Shown in pieces: positions 35,767-45,105 of a DNA stretch of 64,000 bases. Positions within the stretch are counted from its first letter, which is position 1, and each line of letters begins with the position of its first letter. The position numbers and the translations under genes were made by a program. The notes under the pieces were generated by a model. The model was not told where the DNA came from. It searched no databases and saw only the letters and a program-made list of their open reading frames with translations. Source of the stretch: Corynebacterium casei LMG S-19264 (lineage in GTDB: Bacteria; Actinomycetota; Actinomycetes; Mycobacteriales; Mycobacteriaceae); NCBI RefSeq assembly GCF_000550785.1, contig NZ_CP004350.1, positions 476,009 to 540,008 on the forward strand. The letters run 5' to 3'.

Positions 35767-35824
35767 TGAAAGTGCAACGCTGGCACCATGGTTTTTAAAT
35801 ACCGGAGCGAGTGAAATAGTGAGC

Positions 35825-36532
35825 ATGGGAAATACACCAAACAACACAGCAAGCATTCTTCATCTGGATGACGTCACCAAAGACTTCGGTGGCGCGCCAG
35901 TCCTGTCCGGAATCAGCCTCGACATCAAAGGCGGCGAAACCGTCGCCATCATGGGCCCATCGGGTTCAGGTAAATCCACGCTCTTGCACTGCATGTCCGG
36001 CGTGCTCACCCCAACATCCGGCAAGGTGGTGTTTAACAACGCCGTGCTTTCCGAGGCCTCCGATGCCGCCCGCTCCCGCACCCGTCTCTCGGATTTCGGG
36101 TTCGTCTTCCAAGACCACCAGCTGCTGCCAGAACTCAGCGCACTCGACAATGTGGCACTGCCAGCCATGCTCAAGGGAATTTCGCGCTCGGCGTCACGCG
36201 ATAAAGCACAAGAACTGCTCAATCAACTTGGTTTGGGAATGCTGGTGGACCGCCGTCCTGGCCAGGTATCTGGTGGCCAGGCGCAGCGCATCGCTATTGC
36301 GCGAGCGCTGGTAACCTCTCCGGCTGTCATCTTCGCCGATGAACCAACCGGTGCACTGGACCAAGCAACGGGCCATGAAGTCATGCAGTTGCTCTCCGCC
36401 GTGGTGCAGCGCACCGGCGCCGCACTGGTCATGGTCACCCATGACGCGCAGGTGGCTGATTGGATGGAACGCCGCATTGAAATCCGCGACGGCATCATCC
36501 ATGACGATCGTTTGGTAGGTGGCCGCCGATGA
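35825..36532 (+). CDS. ABC transporter ATP-binding protein (MacB/LolD type)
   Basis: A 235-residue ATPase. Walker A is MGPSGSGKST at about residue 44, the signature VSGGQAQRI, and Walker B VIFADEPTGALD, the last typical of MacB/FtsE-type exporters. The start MGNTPNNTAS is chosen because the upstream frame overlaps the divergent kinase gene. It overlaps the permease gene by 4 bases (ATGA). Confidence 0.94.
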   Translation: MGNTPNNTASILHLDDVTKDFGGAPVLSGISLDIKGGETVAIMGPSGSGKSTLLHCMSGVLTPTSGKVVFNNAVLSEASDAARSRTRLSDFGFVFQDHQLLPELSALDNVALPAMLKGISRSASRDKAQELLNQLGLGMLVDRRPGQVSGGQAQRIAIARALVTSPAVIFADEPTGALDQATGHEVMQLLSAVVQRTGAALVMVTHDAQVADWMERRIEIRDGIIHDDRLVGGRR

Positions 36533-37935
36533 AAACCAGCACTCTAGTCTTTGACCTTCACAAAGCCGCGCTGCAAACCCGCACTGGCACAGGCATCGTC
36601 ACGCTGCTTGCCATTATGAGCCTGACGGTAAGCTCCACCATCGCCTTCCTTGTCGCGGGCGGTACCTGGATGTTCTACTCGCGTGAACAACGGCCGGAAG
36701 ACTTTCCAATCCTTCAAGAATCCATGGGCGGTGGCCCAGTAGAAGATATGATGCGAACCTGGGTCATCCTGGCGCTGTTTGCCTGCGCCTTCCTGGTGCC
36801 CACCATCTTTTCTCTCACATCACAGGCTGCGGTGCTCGGTGCATCGGGACGCGAAAAGCGTCTGGCCACCCTCCGCCTGCTCGGTCTATCTTCCGGGGAT
36901 ATCACCCGCATGACCATGCTGGAAACCGCAGTTCAAGCCATCATCGGTATCGTGCTCGGCGGATTCATCAGCGTGCTTTTGGCACCCATCTTTTCTAATT
37001 TGTCCTTCCAACACGTGCAGATCAGTACCTCTGAAATTCTGCTTCCATGGTGGGGGTATCTCGCCGTCGCTGCCGTGGTCTTCTTCCTAGCCAGCGGTGC
37101 ATCGGTTGCTGGTATGCAGCGTGTTCGCGTGGGACCTTTGGGCGTATCGCGCAAGGAAATGCCACCGGCATTGAAGTACCGCGGCGTCATCATCTTCGTG
37201 GTTTTTACCGTGTTCACCCTGGTGCTTGTTAACCAGACGAACCTGAACTCCAGTATTTCTGCGATTGGATTTACAGCATTGGTTATCTCCATCAACATCA
37301 TGCTGATCAACTGGTTTGTGCCTTTTATCCTGCAGATTCTCTACCGCATGCTGTCGATTGTGCCGGGTACTTCACACTTTGTGGCAAGCCAGCGCATTGC
37401 CGCTGATGCCAAAACTACCTGGCGGCGCAGCGCTTCCATGGCTTTCTTCGGCGTCATCGCAGGTTTCTTGGTTATCTCACCACTGGGCAATGATGGTCTG
37501 ACCAGCCTGATGAGCGAAGACCCTGGCGCGCTGATGATGTTCACAGACATCACCACCGGTGGCCTGCTCACCCTGGGTTTCGGGTTTGTGCTGTCCTCCA
37601 TGGCTATCTTCCTCGGACTGTCTTCCCAGCTCTTTGAGCAAGCAGGTCTGACCCGGTCACTGCACCTGATGGGTGTAAAGCGCAGCTTCTACTTCCGCAC
37701 CCAGCTGTTTGAAACCCTCGGCCCCATCATCATTGTGTCGCTTATTGGTTTCGCCTTCGGCGCAATGGTGGGCATGGTCATGCTCTCTTCCGCGATGGCC
37801 GAGGTGAACCTGGTGGCACGTCTTTCCATGGCTGGCGCATTCCTCGGCGTGGGCTGGTTGTTTACCCTCGCGGCTATCTCGGCAGTGGAACCGCTGCGCA
37901 AACGCACACTGACTATAGGACGAAACAATGATTAA
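36529..37935 (+). CDS. FtsX-like ABC transporter permease
   Basis: A 468-residue membrane protein with about eight helices; FtsX-type segments with GREKRLATLRLLGLSS between helices mark the family. With the preceding ATPase it forms an exporter or mechanotransmission complex of the kind that resists cell-envelope antibiotics or moves lipids and peptides. The substrate is unknown. It overlaps the S41 peptidase gene by 8 bases. Confidence 0.9.
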   Translation: MKTSTLVFDLHKAALQTRTGTGIVTLLAIMSLTVSSTIAFLVAGGTWMFYSREQRPEDFPILQESMGGGPVEDMMRTWVILALFACAFLVPTIFSLTSQAAVLGASGREKRLATLRLLGLSSGDITRMTMLETAVQAIIGIVLGGFISVLLAPIFSNLSFQHVQISTSEILLPWWGYLAVAAVVFFLASGASVAGMQRVRVGPLGVSRKEMPPALKYRGVIIFVVFTVFTLVLVNQTNLNSSISAIGFTALVISINIMLINWFVPFILQILYRMLSIVPGTSHFVASQRIAADAKTTWRRSASMAFFGVIAGFLVISPLGNDGLTSLMSEDPGALMMFTDITTGGLLTLGFGFVLSSMAIFLGLSSQLFEQAGLTRSLHLMGVKRSFYFRTQLFETLGPIIIVSLIGFAFGAMVGMVMLSSAMAEVNLVARLSMAGAFLGVGWLFTLAAISAVEPLRKRTLTIGRNND

Positions 37936-38896
37936 GAAGATTCTTCTATCCCTCTTCGTTGTCATCATCGGCGCTGTTCTTGCCGCCGTGTACTTCCTCG
38001 GACCCACCATGGGCGCGATGTTTACGGGCAAGGCCATCTTCTTAGGCCATGACAGCCCGCAGCGCTACGGCAACGCCGTGCTGACCCTTGCAGAAACTCA
38101 AGGCATTTATGCGGACTCGGAAGAGTTCGCTCGCGCCAAAGTGGAAGCCCAGGCAGCCATCGAATCCGCTGACTCGCGGGACGAGCTCTATGAGCCGTTG
38201 AAGAAGGCAGTCAAAGCTGCCGGCGGCAAGCACTCCAACCTGGTCACACCAGATCAGAGCGCTGAAGTCGATGAGTCGATTGAAACGGCGGAGCAGCCAA
38301 GCATCGACAGTCAAGGCGGTATCGTGACCGTAAAGGTACCTGGTGTTAACCGTAATGCGGACGTGCAGGGCTACGCCGATACGATTGCTGCCGGAGTAGA
38401 AGATGCCACCTGCGTGGCCGTGGACTTACGCGGCAATGGCGGCGGCGATATGGGGCCAATGCTCGCTGGGCTCTCACCGCTGCTGCCCGATGGTGATGCA
38501 CTGTTCTTCCACTCGGCGATGGGCGATACTCCGGTCACCGTGGATGGCACATCCACCACAGGCGGTGGCACAGCATTGAGTGTCGATGCGAAAAAGAACA
38601 CCAATATTCCCATCGCCGTGCTTGTCGATGAAGGCACCGCCTCCTCCGGCGAAGCCACCATGTTGGCCTTTAAAGGCTTGGAAAATGCTGTGTCTTTCGG
38701 GCAGCCCACCGCCGGTTATGCCTCCGCCAATACGGTCTATGACTTCCCTGATGACAGCTACCTCATGCTGACGATTGCGCAGGATATGGACCGAAACGGC
38801 GACATCTATGGAGATGAACCTGTTGAACCAGACCACATTGTGGATGATGCGATGGGCTCCGCACAGGCTTGGCTTTCTGAACACGGTTGCCGGTAG
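37928..38896 (+). CDS. Membrane-anchored S41 (tail-specific protease/tricorn-like) peptidase
   Basis: A 322-residue protein with an N-terminal membrane anchor (about 4-27) and an extracytoplasmic S41 domain. His102 in GGKHSNL, VDLRGNGGGDMGPM near 166, the nucleophile region DEGTASSGEA (Ser239/240) and FGQPTAGYAS are the family hallmarks. No PDZ domain is visible between His and the catalytic core. It is the third gene of the ABC operon with overlapping start, so it probably acts on the transporter's substrate or on an envelope protein sensed by the system. Confidence 0.88.
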   Translation: MIKKILLSLFVVIIGAVLAAVYFLGPTMGAMFTGKAIFLGHDSPQRYGNAVLTLAETQGIYADSEEFARAKVEAQAAIESADSRDELYEPLKKAVKAAGGKHSNLVTPDQSAEVDESIETAEQPSIDSQGGIVTVKVPGVNRNADVQGYADTIAAGVEDATCVAVDLRGNGGGDMGPMLAGLSPLLPDGDALFFHSAMGDTPVTVDGTSTTGGGTALSVDAKKNTNIPIAVLVDEGTASSGEATMLAFKGLENAVSFGQPTAGYASANTVYDFPDDSYLMLTIAQDMDRNGDIYGDEPVEPDHIVDDAMGSAQAWLSEHGCR

Positions 38897-38907
38897 CGTG
38901 TTGAGGC

Positions 38908-39465
38908 ATGAATGATCGACCACGGCAATACTTCCCCGGCGAAGACGATCCCAACGCCTCCCAGCAACCACAGCAGGGATACAACCAACAGGGTTACAGC
39001 CAGCAGCCGCAGCACGGCTACTCCCAGCAGCCGCAAGCGGAGGGTTTCTACGAGTTCCCCGAAGACCAGCAGGCTTATGCGGGTGGGGCAGGTGCAGCGG
39101 GAGCTTCCGCGGCTGGCGCTCACGCTGGCGGCGCGGGCAGCAACGGGGGCGGCGGAGGCAATGGCCTAACCGTCACGCTTGGTGTCATCGCAGCCCTAGC
39201 CTTGCTTGCTGCAGGTGCGCTGTTGTTCCTGTGGCGCTCTTCCGCGGATGAGGCTGATAAGGAGCCACCGCCACCAGTGACGGAAACGGTCACGGAGACT
39301 GAAACTGAAATGCAAACAGAAACAGTTACTGAAACCGAGACGGAGACTGAAACCACCACGGTGACCGATAGTCCGCTGCCTGATATGTCTGATCTGCCAG
39401 AGGTCCCTGAAGATCCAGAAGACGTTGAGAACTGGGTCAATGACATCTTCGGACAGCGGCAATAG
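38908..39465 (+). CDS. Membrane protein with Gln/Gly-rich head and Thr/Glu-repeat tail
   Basis: A 185-residue protein. The N-terminal cytoplasmic part (1-85) has QGY/QQPQ repeats and a Gly/Ala-rich stretch. One membrane helix (about 87-111) follows, then a PPPPV segment and a run of TETET/TVTETE repeats (about 125-153), ending with an acidic PEDPEDVENWVNDIFG. It starts 11 bases after the S41 gene. Low complexity prevents a family call; the Thr/Glu part is probably outside. Confidence 0.75.
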   Translation: MNDRPRQYFPGEDDPNASQQPQQGYNQQGYSQQPQHGYSQQPQAEGFYEFPEDQQAYAGGAGAAGASAAGAHAGGAGSNGGGGGNGLTVTLGVIAALALLAAGALLFLWRSSADEADKEPPPPVTETVTETETEMQTETVTETETETETTTVTDSPLPDMSDLPEVPEDPEDVENWVNDIFGQRQ

Positions 39466-39496
39466 GTAATTTGGTCACGCACAGTAGATTAGAGGC

Positions 39497-41125
39497 ATGA
39501 ATTCGAAGTCTTTAGTTCTCGCACAAGCCGTAGCAGCGCAACTTTCCCGGCACATCACCGATGTGGTGATCTGCCCGGGGTCGCGTAATTCGCCATTGTC
39601 ATTGGCGCTTTTGGCGCGGGAAGACGTGCGTGTTCACACCCGCATTGATGAGCGCACCGCCGCATTCTTCGCGCTTGGATTGGCACGGGTATCAGGCCGT
39701 CACGTTGCGGTGATGATGACTTCGGGCACCGCCGTGGCAAATGCTTTGCCAGCGATGATTGAAGCGCACTATAGCCATGTTCCTCTAGCGGTTGTCAGCG
39801 CTGACCGTCCCGTGCGGCTAGTAGGCACGGGTGCCTCACAGACAATTGAACAGCAGGGGCTATTCGGGGTGTATGCCGATACCGTGCAGGTGGCTGAACC
39901 TACCGATATTCCATTTATGGCAGAGGCGTTTACCTCCCGCCGCCAGATTCATATCAACGTCGCACTTGATGCGCCACTGCTGGAAGACTCTGCACTGCCG
40001 GCCCCAACTGATCGCACGCAGCAGCGTGCACCGATGGCCGGCTGGGTCAACCACGGTGAAGTCGAGGTTGATCTGTCCCGCAACACGCTGGTGATTGCCG
40101 GTGATGAAGCGTGGGCCGTGGAAGGACTCGAAGACATCCCAACCATCGCGGAACCAACCGCACCAGCGCCGTATCACCCCGTGCACCCGGCTGCCGCACG
40201 CGTTTTCCGCAAAGACCAGGTCTCCGCGAATGACTATGTGGTCAACACCCGCGTCGATCAGGTCATTGTGGTGGGACACCCGACCTTGCACCGCGATGTG
40301 ATGGCGTTGATTTCTGACCCAGATGTTGATCTGATTTGTCTGTCACGCACCCCAGACATCACCAACCCGCGCGGTGAACTCGCGCGCATTGGCACCACCG
40401 TCAAAGTCAGCGGTCAACCAACTCGTGACTGGATGAAGATTTGTGAAGGCGCCGCTAAAGCAGGCTCTGATGCCGTGCGTGAAGCACTAGAGAATGAAGA
40501 ACATGGCTTTACTGGTCTGCATGCGGCTGCCGCTGTGGCCGATACCTTGGCAGTAGGGGATTCCATCTTCATTGGTTCCTCCAACCCAATCCGCGATATG
40601 TCCCTGGTGGGCTTGCCGTTTGATGGCGTCGATGTGTACTCCGCGCGTGGTGCCGCCGGCATTGACGGCTCTATTTCCCAAGCACTTGGCGTAGCCGTCG
40701 AAACCCAAACCCGTGAGCGCAAACTGCCACGCGCGCCGCGCACCGTAGCGCTATTGGGCGACCTAACCTTCCTGCACGACCTGACCGGCCTGGTCATCGG
40801 CCCTGATGAGGTGCGTCCAGAAAACCTCACCATCGTCATCTCCAATGACAACGGCGGCGGTATTTTTGAGACTCTCGAAACCGGCCGGGACTCCCTGCGC
40901 GGTGACTTTGAAAAAGCCTTTGGCACCCCACACGAAGTAGAAATCGAGCCCCTCATCGAAGGCTTCGGCTTAGACTACCGCCGCGCGGATACCGCCCAAG
41001 AACTACTGGACACTCTGGCAGAACTCGCCGAATTCGCTGTGGGGATCACCGTGGTGGAAGCCCGTGTGAACCGCCAGTCGCGCCGGGCACTGCATCAAGA
41101 AATCTCTTCGAAGAATGCGTTCTAG
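39497..41125 (+). CDS. menD: SEPHCHC synthase
   Basis: Thiamine-diphosphate enzyme adding 2-oxoglutarate-derived succinic semialdehyde to isochorismate, the first committed menaquinone step. It has 542 residues with a ThDP N-terminal domain ([28 protein letters not shown]), [10 protein letters not shown], and a C-terminal metal/ThDP region with [10 protein letters not shown] and NDNGGGIF. It is followed 5 bases later by the DUF3592 gene. Confidence 0.96.
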   Translation: MNSKSLVLAQAVAAQLSRHITDVVICPGSRNSPLSLALLAREDVRVHTRIDERTAAFFALGLARVSGRHVAVMMTSGTAVANALPAMIEAHYSHVPLAVVSADRPVRLVGTGASQTIEQQGLFGVYADTVQVAEPTDIPFMAEAFTSRRQIHINVALDAPLLEDSALPAPTDRTQQRAPMAGWVNHGEVEVDLSRNTLVIAGDEAWAVEGLEDIPTIAEPTAPAPYHPVHPAAARVFRKDQVSANDYVVNTRVDQVIVVGHPTLHRDVMALISDPDVDLICLSRTPDITNPRGELARIGTTVKVSGQPTRDWMKICEGAAKAGSDAVREALENEEHGFTGLHAAAAVADTLAVGDSIFIGSSNPIRDMSLVGLPFDGVDVYSARGAAGIDGSISQALGVAVETQTRERKLPRAPRTVALLGDLTFLHDLTGLVIGPDEVRPENLTIVISNDNGGGIFETLETGRDSLRGDFEKAFGTPHEVEIEPLIEGFGLDYRRADTAQELLDTLAELAEFAVGITVVEARVNRQSRRALHQEISSKNAF

Positions 41126-41130
41126 CCACC

Positions 41131-41565
41131 ATGCGTTTTAGAGTCCGTCGCCGCGTCAACCAGCTGATCGTGGGTCTGTACGCCGCGGCACTGCTGGCTG
41201 CCGTGGCGATGGTCGTGGGGCCATTTATCAATGACATGAAGATTGGTGCTGACCCGCAACGTGCCTTGGGCACAATCACTGGTGTTGATTGGATGCGCAC
41301 CGCCGTGGAATATCAAGATGCCGATGGCATCTACTACCAGCCATCTTCAGGTCTGCTTTATCCCACGGGTCTTGCCACAGGCCAGCAAGTCTGGGTGACC
41401 TATGCCGGGGATAATCCCGAACTGGTCAAGGTTGAAGGCCGCGAATGGACACTGTCCATCATTCCTGCTCTTTCTGTCGCTGCCGTTAGCTCCCTTATCG
41501 CCGGCGGCGCCTGGTGGCTAGTGAATTACCGTCGCAAACGTGAAACCATGGACACCGAAGAATAG
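41131..41565 (+). CDS. DUF3592-type membrane protein
   Basis: A 144-residue protein with membrane helices at about 12-34 and 108-130 and an intervening beta-rich loop (ALGTITGVDWMRTAVEYQDADG...VWVTYAGDNPELV), the DUF3592 pattern. It has a Lys/Arg-rich C-terminus. It is co-transcribed with menD. Mycobacteria and corynebacteria keep such a gene next to menD; its role is unknown. Confidence 0.82.
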   Translation: MRFRVRRRVNQLIVGLYAAALLAAVAMVVGPFINDMKIGADPQRALGTITGVDWMRTAVEYQDADGIYYQPSSGLLYPTGLATGQQVWVTYAGDNPELVKVEGREWTLSIIPALSVAAVSSLIAGGAWWLVNYRRKRETMDTEE

Positions 41566-41747
41566 GCTCAAGCGCGCACTTGAGTGGGCCGGGTGAGTAA
41601 TGAGCGTCACTGCCAAATTAGGCTTCGGTGACTAGGATGGTTCGCGTATGCGCCAAGCTGCACAAATAGCGGGGTAGCAAGGAAATTATCCACAATTTCG
41701 TGCAGATTTTACGCAAATATAACCTTATTCGCCGAAGATGAGAGATT

Positions 41748-42935
41748 ATGCGTGTAGCGATTGTTGCGGAATCCTTCCTCCCAAACATTAATGGTGTGAC
41801 CAACTCGGTTTTGCGAGTTTTGGAGCACCTGCATAGGGAAGGCCATGAAGCGATAGTCATTGCGCCGGGGGCTCGTAATGGCCAAGAAGAAGTCAGTGAC
41901 TATCTTGGTTTCCCCATCCGCAGGGTGCCCACCGTCAAGGTTCCAATGATTGACTCGTTGCCTGTCGGTGTACCAACCACTGTGGTGGATAGTGAACTTC
42001 GTGAATTCCAGCCGGACATCATTCACTTAGCAAGCCCCTTCGTTTTAGGCGCGGCCGGAGCATTCTCCGCACGCCAGCTGCGCATCCCCGCGGTGGCGCT
42101 CTATCAAACCGACGTGGCGGGCTTTGCCACCAAATACCAGCTTTCAGCGCTGGCCTTCGGCGTGTGGGAGTGGCTGCGCACCATCCACAATTCCTGCCAG
42201 ATGACACTGGCGCCAAGTTCTTTGACCATCGCAGACTTAGAACACCACCACATCAAAAATGTCCGCCACTGGGGACGTGGTGTGGACGCGGTGCGTTTCC
42301 ATCCTTCCAAGCGCTCTGAGTCACTGCGCAAGCAGTGGGACCCAACGAGGAACAAGCGGATCGTCGGATTCGTGGGACGCCTTGCCGCGGAGAAAGGCGT
42401 GCACCGCCTCTCCGCGTTAAATGATCGCGAGGATATTCAGCTGGTCATTGTTGGTGATGGTCCAGAGCGCCCGCTGCTGGAAGCTCAGCTTCCCAACGCT
42501 GTATTCACCGGCGCCTTGGGCGGGGAAGCACTTGCACATGCTTATGCTTCGCTGGATATTTTCGTGCACGCCGGCGAATTTGAAACCTTCTGCCAGGCCA
42601 TCCAGGAGGCTCAGGCTTCTGGTGTTCCCACCATCGGTCCACGCGCGGGTGGTCCAGTAGACCTCATCGAAGAAGGCGTTAACGGCTACTTGTTGGAGGT
42701 AGACACGTTCATTGAAGACTTGCCGGCAGCAGTCGATGCCATTGATAGCCCCGACTTTGGTGTGAATGCGCGTGCTTCCATTGAGAACAAAACCTGGGAA
42801 GCGCTATGCCGTCAGCTCATGGGCTATTACGAGGAAGTTCTGGAGTCCACACGCAAGGTTCCGTTGACCATTTTGGGGCAGCGTCCAGAGCTGCCGAGGT
42901 GGGCTACTCGCGCTCTTGGTGCGCGCGTAGCTTAA
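41748..42935 (+). CDS. mgtA: GT4 alpha-mannosyltransferase (MgtA/PimB-like)
   Basis: A 395-residue GT-B glycosyltransferase with N-terminal [20 protein letters not shown] and C-terminal [28 protein letters not shown] and the nucleotide-sugar motif ESQ-like [16 protein letters not shown]. The place between menD and menG matches M. tuberculosis and C. glutamicum MgtA, which transfers mannose from GDP-mannose to glucuronosyl-diacylglycerol for lipomannan-type glycolipid. Function by synteny is strong. A 180-base gap upstream has AT-rich promoter-like sequence. Confidence 0.88.
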   Translation: MRVAIVAESFLPNINGVTNSVLRVLEHLHREGHEAIVIAPGARNGQEEVSDYLGFPIRRVPTVKVPMIDSLPVGVPTTVVDSELREFQPDIIHLASPFVLGAAGAFSARQLRIPAVALYQTDVAGFATKYQLSALAFGVWEWLRTIHNSCQMTLAPSSLTIADLEHHHIKNVRHWGRGVDAVRFHPSKRSESLRKQWDPTRNKRIVGFVGRLAAEKGVHRLSALNDREDIQLVIVGDGPERPLLEAQLPNAVFTGALGGEALAHAYASLDIFVHAGEFETFCQAIQEAQASGVPTIGPRAGGPVDLIEEGVNGYLLEVDTFIEDLPAAVDAIDSPDFGVNARASIENKTWEALCRQLMGYYEEVLESTRKVPLTILGQRPELPRWATRALGARVA

Positions 42936-42945
42936 ACTATTCTGC

Positions 42946-43641
42946 GTGGGTAAAAAGGCAGATTTAAACAAGAAGCCCCTCGACGTTGCGTCCATGTTTG
43001 ACGCCGTCGGGGAGAAGTACGACATCACCAACACCGTCTTGTCCTTTGGCCAGGACCGTCGATGGCGCAAGATCACGCGCGAGCGTTTGAACCTGCAGCC
43101 GGGTGAAAAAGTACTTGACCTTGCCGCTGGTACCGCGGTGTCCACTGTTGAACTGTCCAAGTCGGGCGCGTGGTGTGTGGCGTGTGATTTCTCCCGCGGC
43201 ATGTTGGCAGCGGGCACCGACCGTGACGTACCCAAGGTTGCCGGTGACGGCATGAACCTGCCTTTTGCAGACAACACCTTTGATGCCGTGACCATTTCTT
43301 ATGGCCTACGAAACATCCACGACTTTGAGCTGGGACTGCGCGAGATGGCACGGGTGACCAAGCCTGGTGGACGTCTTGCCGTGGCCGAATTCTCCAAGCC
43401 AGTAATCCCGGTATTCGGCACGTTCTACAAAGAATATTTGATGCGCCTTCTACCACCCATCGCGCGCTTCGTATCCTCGAATGCAGACGCTTATGTCTAC
43501 CTGGCCGAGTCCATCCGCGCATGGCCAGAACAGGAAGAACTAGCCGCAGTGATCAACCGCAACGGTTGGGAAGGTGCAAGCTGGAAGAACCTCACCGGCG
43601 GCATCGTGGCGCTTCACTCCGCGGTAAAGCCCGCGGCCTAA
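42946..43641 (+). CDS. menG: Demethylmenaquinone methyltransferase
   Basis: SAM-dependent methyltransferase of 231 residues performing the C-methylation of demethylmenaquinone. Motif I is [41 protein letters not shown] and the C-terminal GGIVALH signatures of the UbiE/MenG family are present. It starts at GTG, 10 bases after mgtA. Confidence 0.95.
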   Translation: MGKKADLNKKPLDVASMFDAVGEKYDITNTVLSFGQDRRWRKITRERLNLQPGEKVLDLAAGTAVSTVELSKSGAWCVACDFSRGMLAAGTDRDVPKVAGDGMNLPFADNTFDAVTISYGLRNIHDFELGLREMARVTKPGGRLAVAEFSKPVIPVFGTFYKEYLMRLLPPIARFVSSNADAYVYLAESIRAWPEQEELAAVINRNGWEGASWKNLTGGIVALHSAVKPAA

Positions 43642-43647
43642 GGGCGG

Positions 43648-43750
43648 CGGTAAAGCCTGCGGTCTTCCGTCCTCGGCTTTACCGGAGAAAGCGCACGACA
43701 ACGCCTCGGATTTACCGGAGAAAGCGCACGACAACGCCTCGGGTTTACCG
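43648..43750. repeat. Inverted repeat plus tandem 33-bp direct repeats after menG
   Basis: Arms CGGTAAAGCC (43648-43657) and GGCTTTACCG (43675-43684) form a possible terminator between convergent menG and menJ. Overlapping its right arm are two 33-bp direct repeats (43678-43710 and 43711-43743) beginning TTTACCGGAGAAAGCGCACG that differ only in the last base, and a partial third copy (TTTACCG). CGGTAAAGCC also occurs inside the menG 3' end at 43622. Confidence 0.85.
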
Positions 43751-43781
43751 AAAAGGGGCTACCCCAGCCAGCAAGCGTGAA

Positions 43782-44996
43782 TTAGACCGTGGAGTCCCAC
43801 AGGGGCGAACCAGCGCGGGCGGTGGAGACCACGCTGCCGGCGGCACGCCACAGGCGAGCGGTGAAATCACGGTCTTCCTCGGTGATGAGATTGCCCATCA
43901 AACGCGCAGCAACATGCATTGGTCCGCGCAGCCCAATAGGGCCAGCCAGCGGCAGAAACTGCGGGTAAGTCAGCACGCGCGCGAGGGTGCGCGCCAGCAT
44001 GAAAGCTTCGCCATACTCGCGGCGCAACAAGTCAGGCCACACCAAGGTGAGGTCTTTGTTGGTGCCCAGTAATTCTGCTGCCAGTGCGGCGGTTTCCAAG
44101 CCATAATCAATGCCCTCGCCATTGAGTGGGTTCACACAAGCGGCGGCGTCACCGATGATCATCCAGTTCGCGCCAGCCACGTTGGACACCGCGCCACCCA
44201 TAGGTAAAGCGGCGGATGTGACAAACTTCTCATCGCCCAGTTGCCACTTCTCCCGCTGCTGGCTGGCGTACAGCGACAGCAGCTTTTTCGTGTTTACTTT
44301 TGCCGGGCGTTTTTCCGTGGACAAGGCACCACAACCAAGGTTGACGGAGCCATCACCAATCGGGAAAATCCAGCCATAACCCGGCTGCACCACGCCGCTC
44401 TCATCGCGCAATTCCACGTGCGAATGCATCCACGGCTCATCAGAAAACGGGGACTCGCAATAGGAGCGCGCCGCAATGCCAAAGACTTCACCCTTGTGCC
44501 ATTGCCGGCCGAGTTTCTGCCCAAAAGTAGAGCGCACACCATCGGCAATGATGACCTCACGCGCGCGAATCTTGGTATCGCCTACGCTGAATTCAGTAAG
44601 TCGATTGCCCTCTAGCACGGGATTTGTAGCGGGTGTTCCGGCGAGCAAGGTGGCGCCGGCGGCTACGGCGGCATCGACAAGCAATGCGTCCAAGTGGTGC
44701 CTTTGCAACGCCGTACCCTCGGCACACAGATAAGTTGTTGGCCACGGGGCTGTCGCCGACGTTCCGAAACCGTGCAGCTTTAAACCCTTATTGCGGTAAG
44801 TTGCGTTGACCTCAACGCCAAGCTGGTTCAGCTGGTGCATACCCCGCGGGGTGAGGCCATCACCACACGTTTTATCGCGCGGAAATTCTGAAGAATCAAT
44901 CAGCACGGTCTCAAAACCGCGGCGCACAGCATGCAGTGCTGCTGCTGCTCCGCTGGGGCCCGCGCCGATGACAGCAACATCAAAAAGCTCAACCAT
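43782..44996 (-). CDS. menJ: Geranylgeranyl-reductase-family FAD oxidoreductase (MenJ-like)
   Basis: A 404-residue flavoprotein with N-terminal FAD motif VIGAGPSGAAAALHAVRRG, KTCGDGLTPRG and the GDAAACVNPLNGEGIDYGLE region. The family reduces isoprene double bonds; at this position in mycobacteria MenJ saturates the beta-isoprene of menaquinone. It is convergent with menG and divergent from the polyprenyl diphosphate synthase, which supplies the same side chain. Confidence 0.88.
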   Translation of the reverse strand: MVELFDVAVIGAGPSGAAAALHAVRRGFETVLIDSSEFPRDKTCGDGLTPRGMHQLNQLGVEVNATYRNKGLKLHGFGTSATAPWPTTYLCAEGTALQRHHLDALLVDAAVAAGATLLAGTPATNPVLEGNRLTEFSVGDTKIRAREVIIADGVRSTFGQKLGRQWHKGEVFGIAARSYCESPFSDEPWMHSHVELRDESGVVQPGYGWIFPIGDGSVNLGCGALSTEKRPAKVNTKKLLSLYASQQREKWQLGDEKFVTSAALPMGGAVSNVAGANWMIIGDAAACVNPLNGEGIDYGLETAALAAELLGTNKDLTLVWPDLLRREYGEAFMLARTLARVLTYPQFLPLAGPIGLRGPMHVAARLMGNLITEEDRDFTARLWRAAGSVVSTARAGSPLWDSTV

Positions 44997-45105
44997 GCGA
45001 ACTATTGTCGCACGCGGGTACCCTGAAGTGGGTTATGCACCTTAGTTCGACTACGGTTATTGTTTGTCTAAGTTTAGTTTTATCGAGCACAAGGACCTGT
45101 ACACA

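Noticed and set aside
43678..43743. Possible CRISPR-like repeat unit
   Set aside because: The two 33-bp units are directly adjacent with no spacers and no cas genes are nearby.
43521..44072. Plus-strand open frame through the menG end and menJ
   Set aside because: It is made of the 33-bp repeats and the antisense of menJ; composition is Arg/Gln-rich and no start signal is present.
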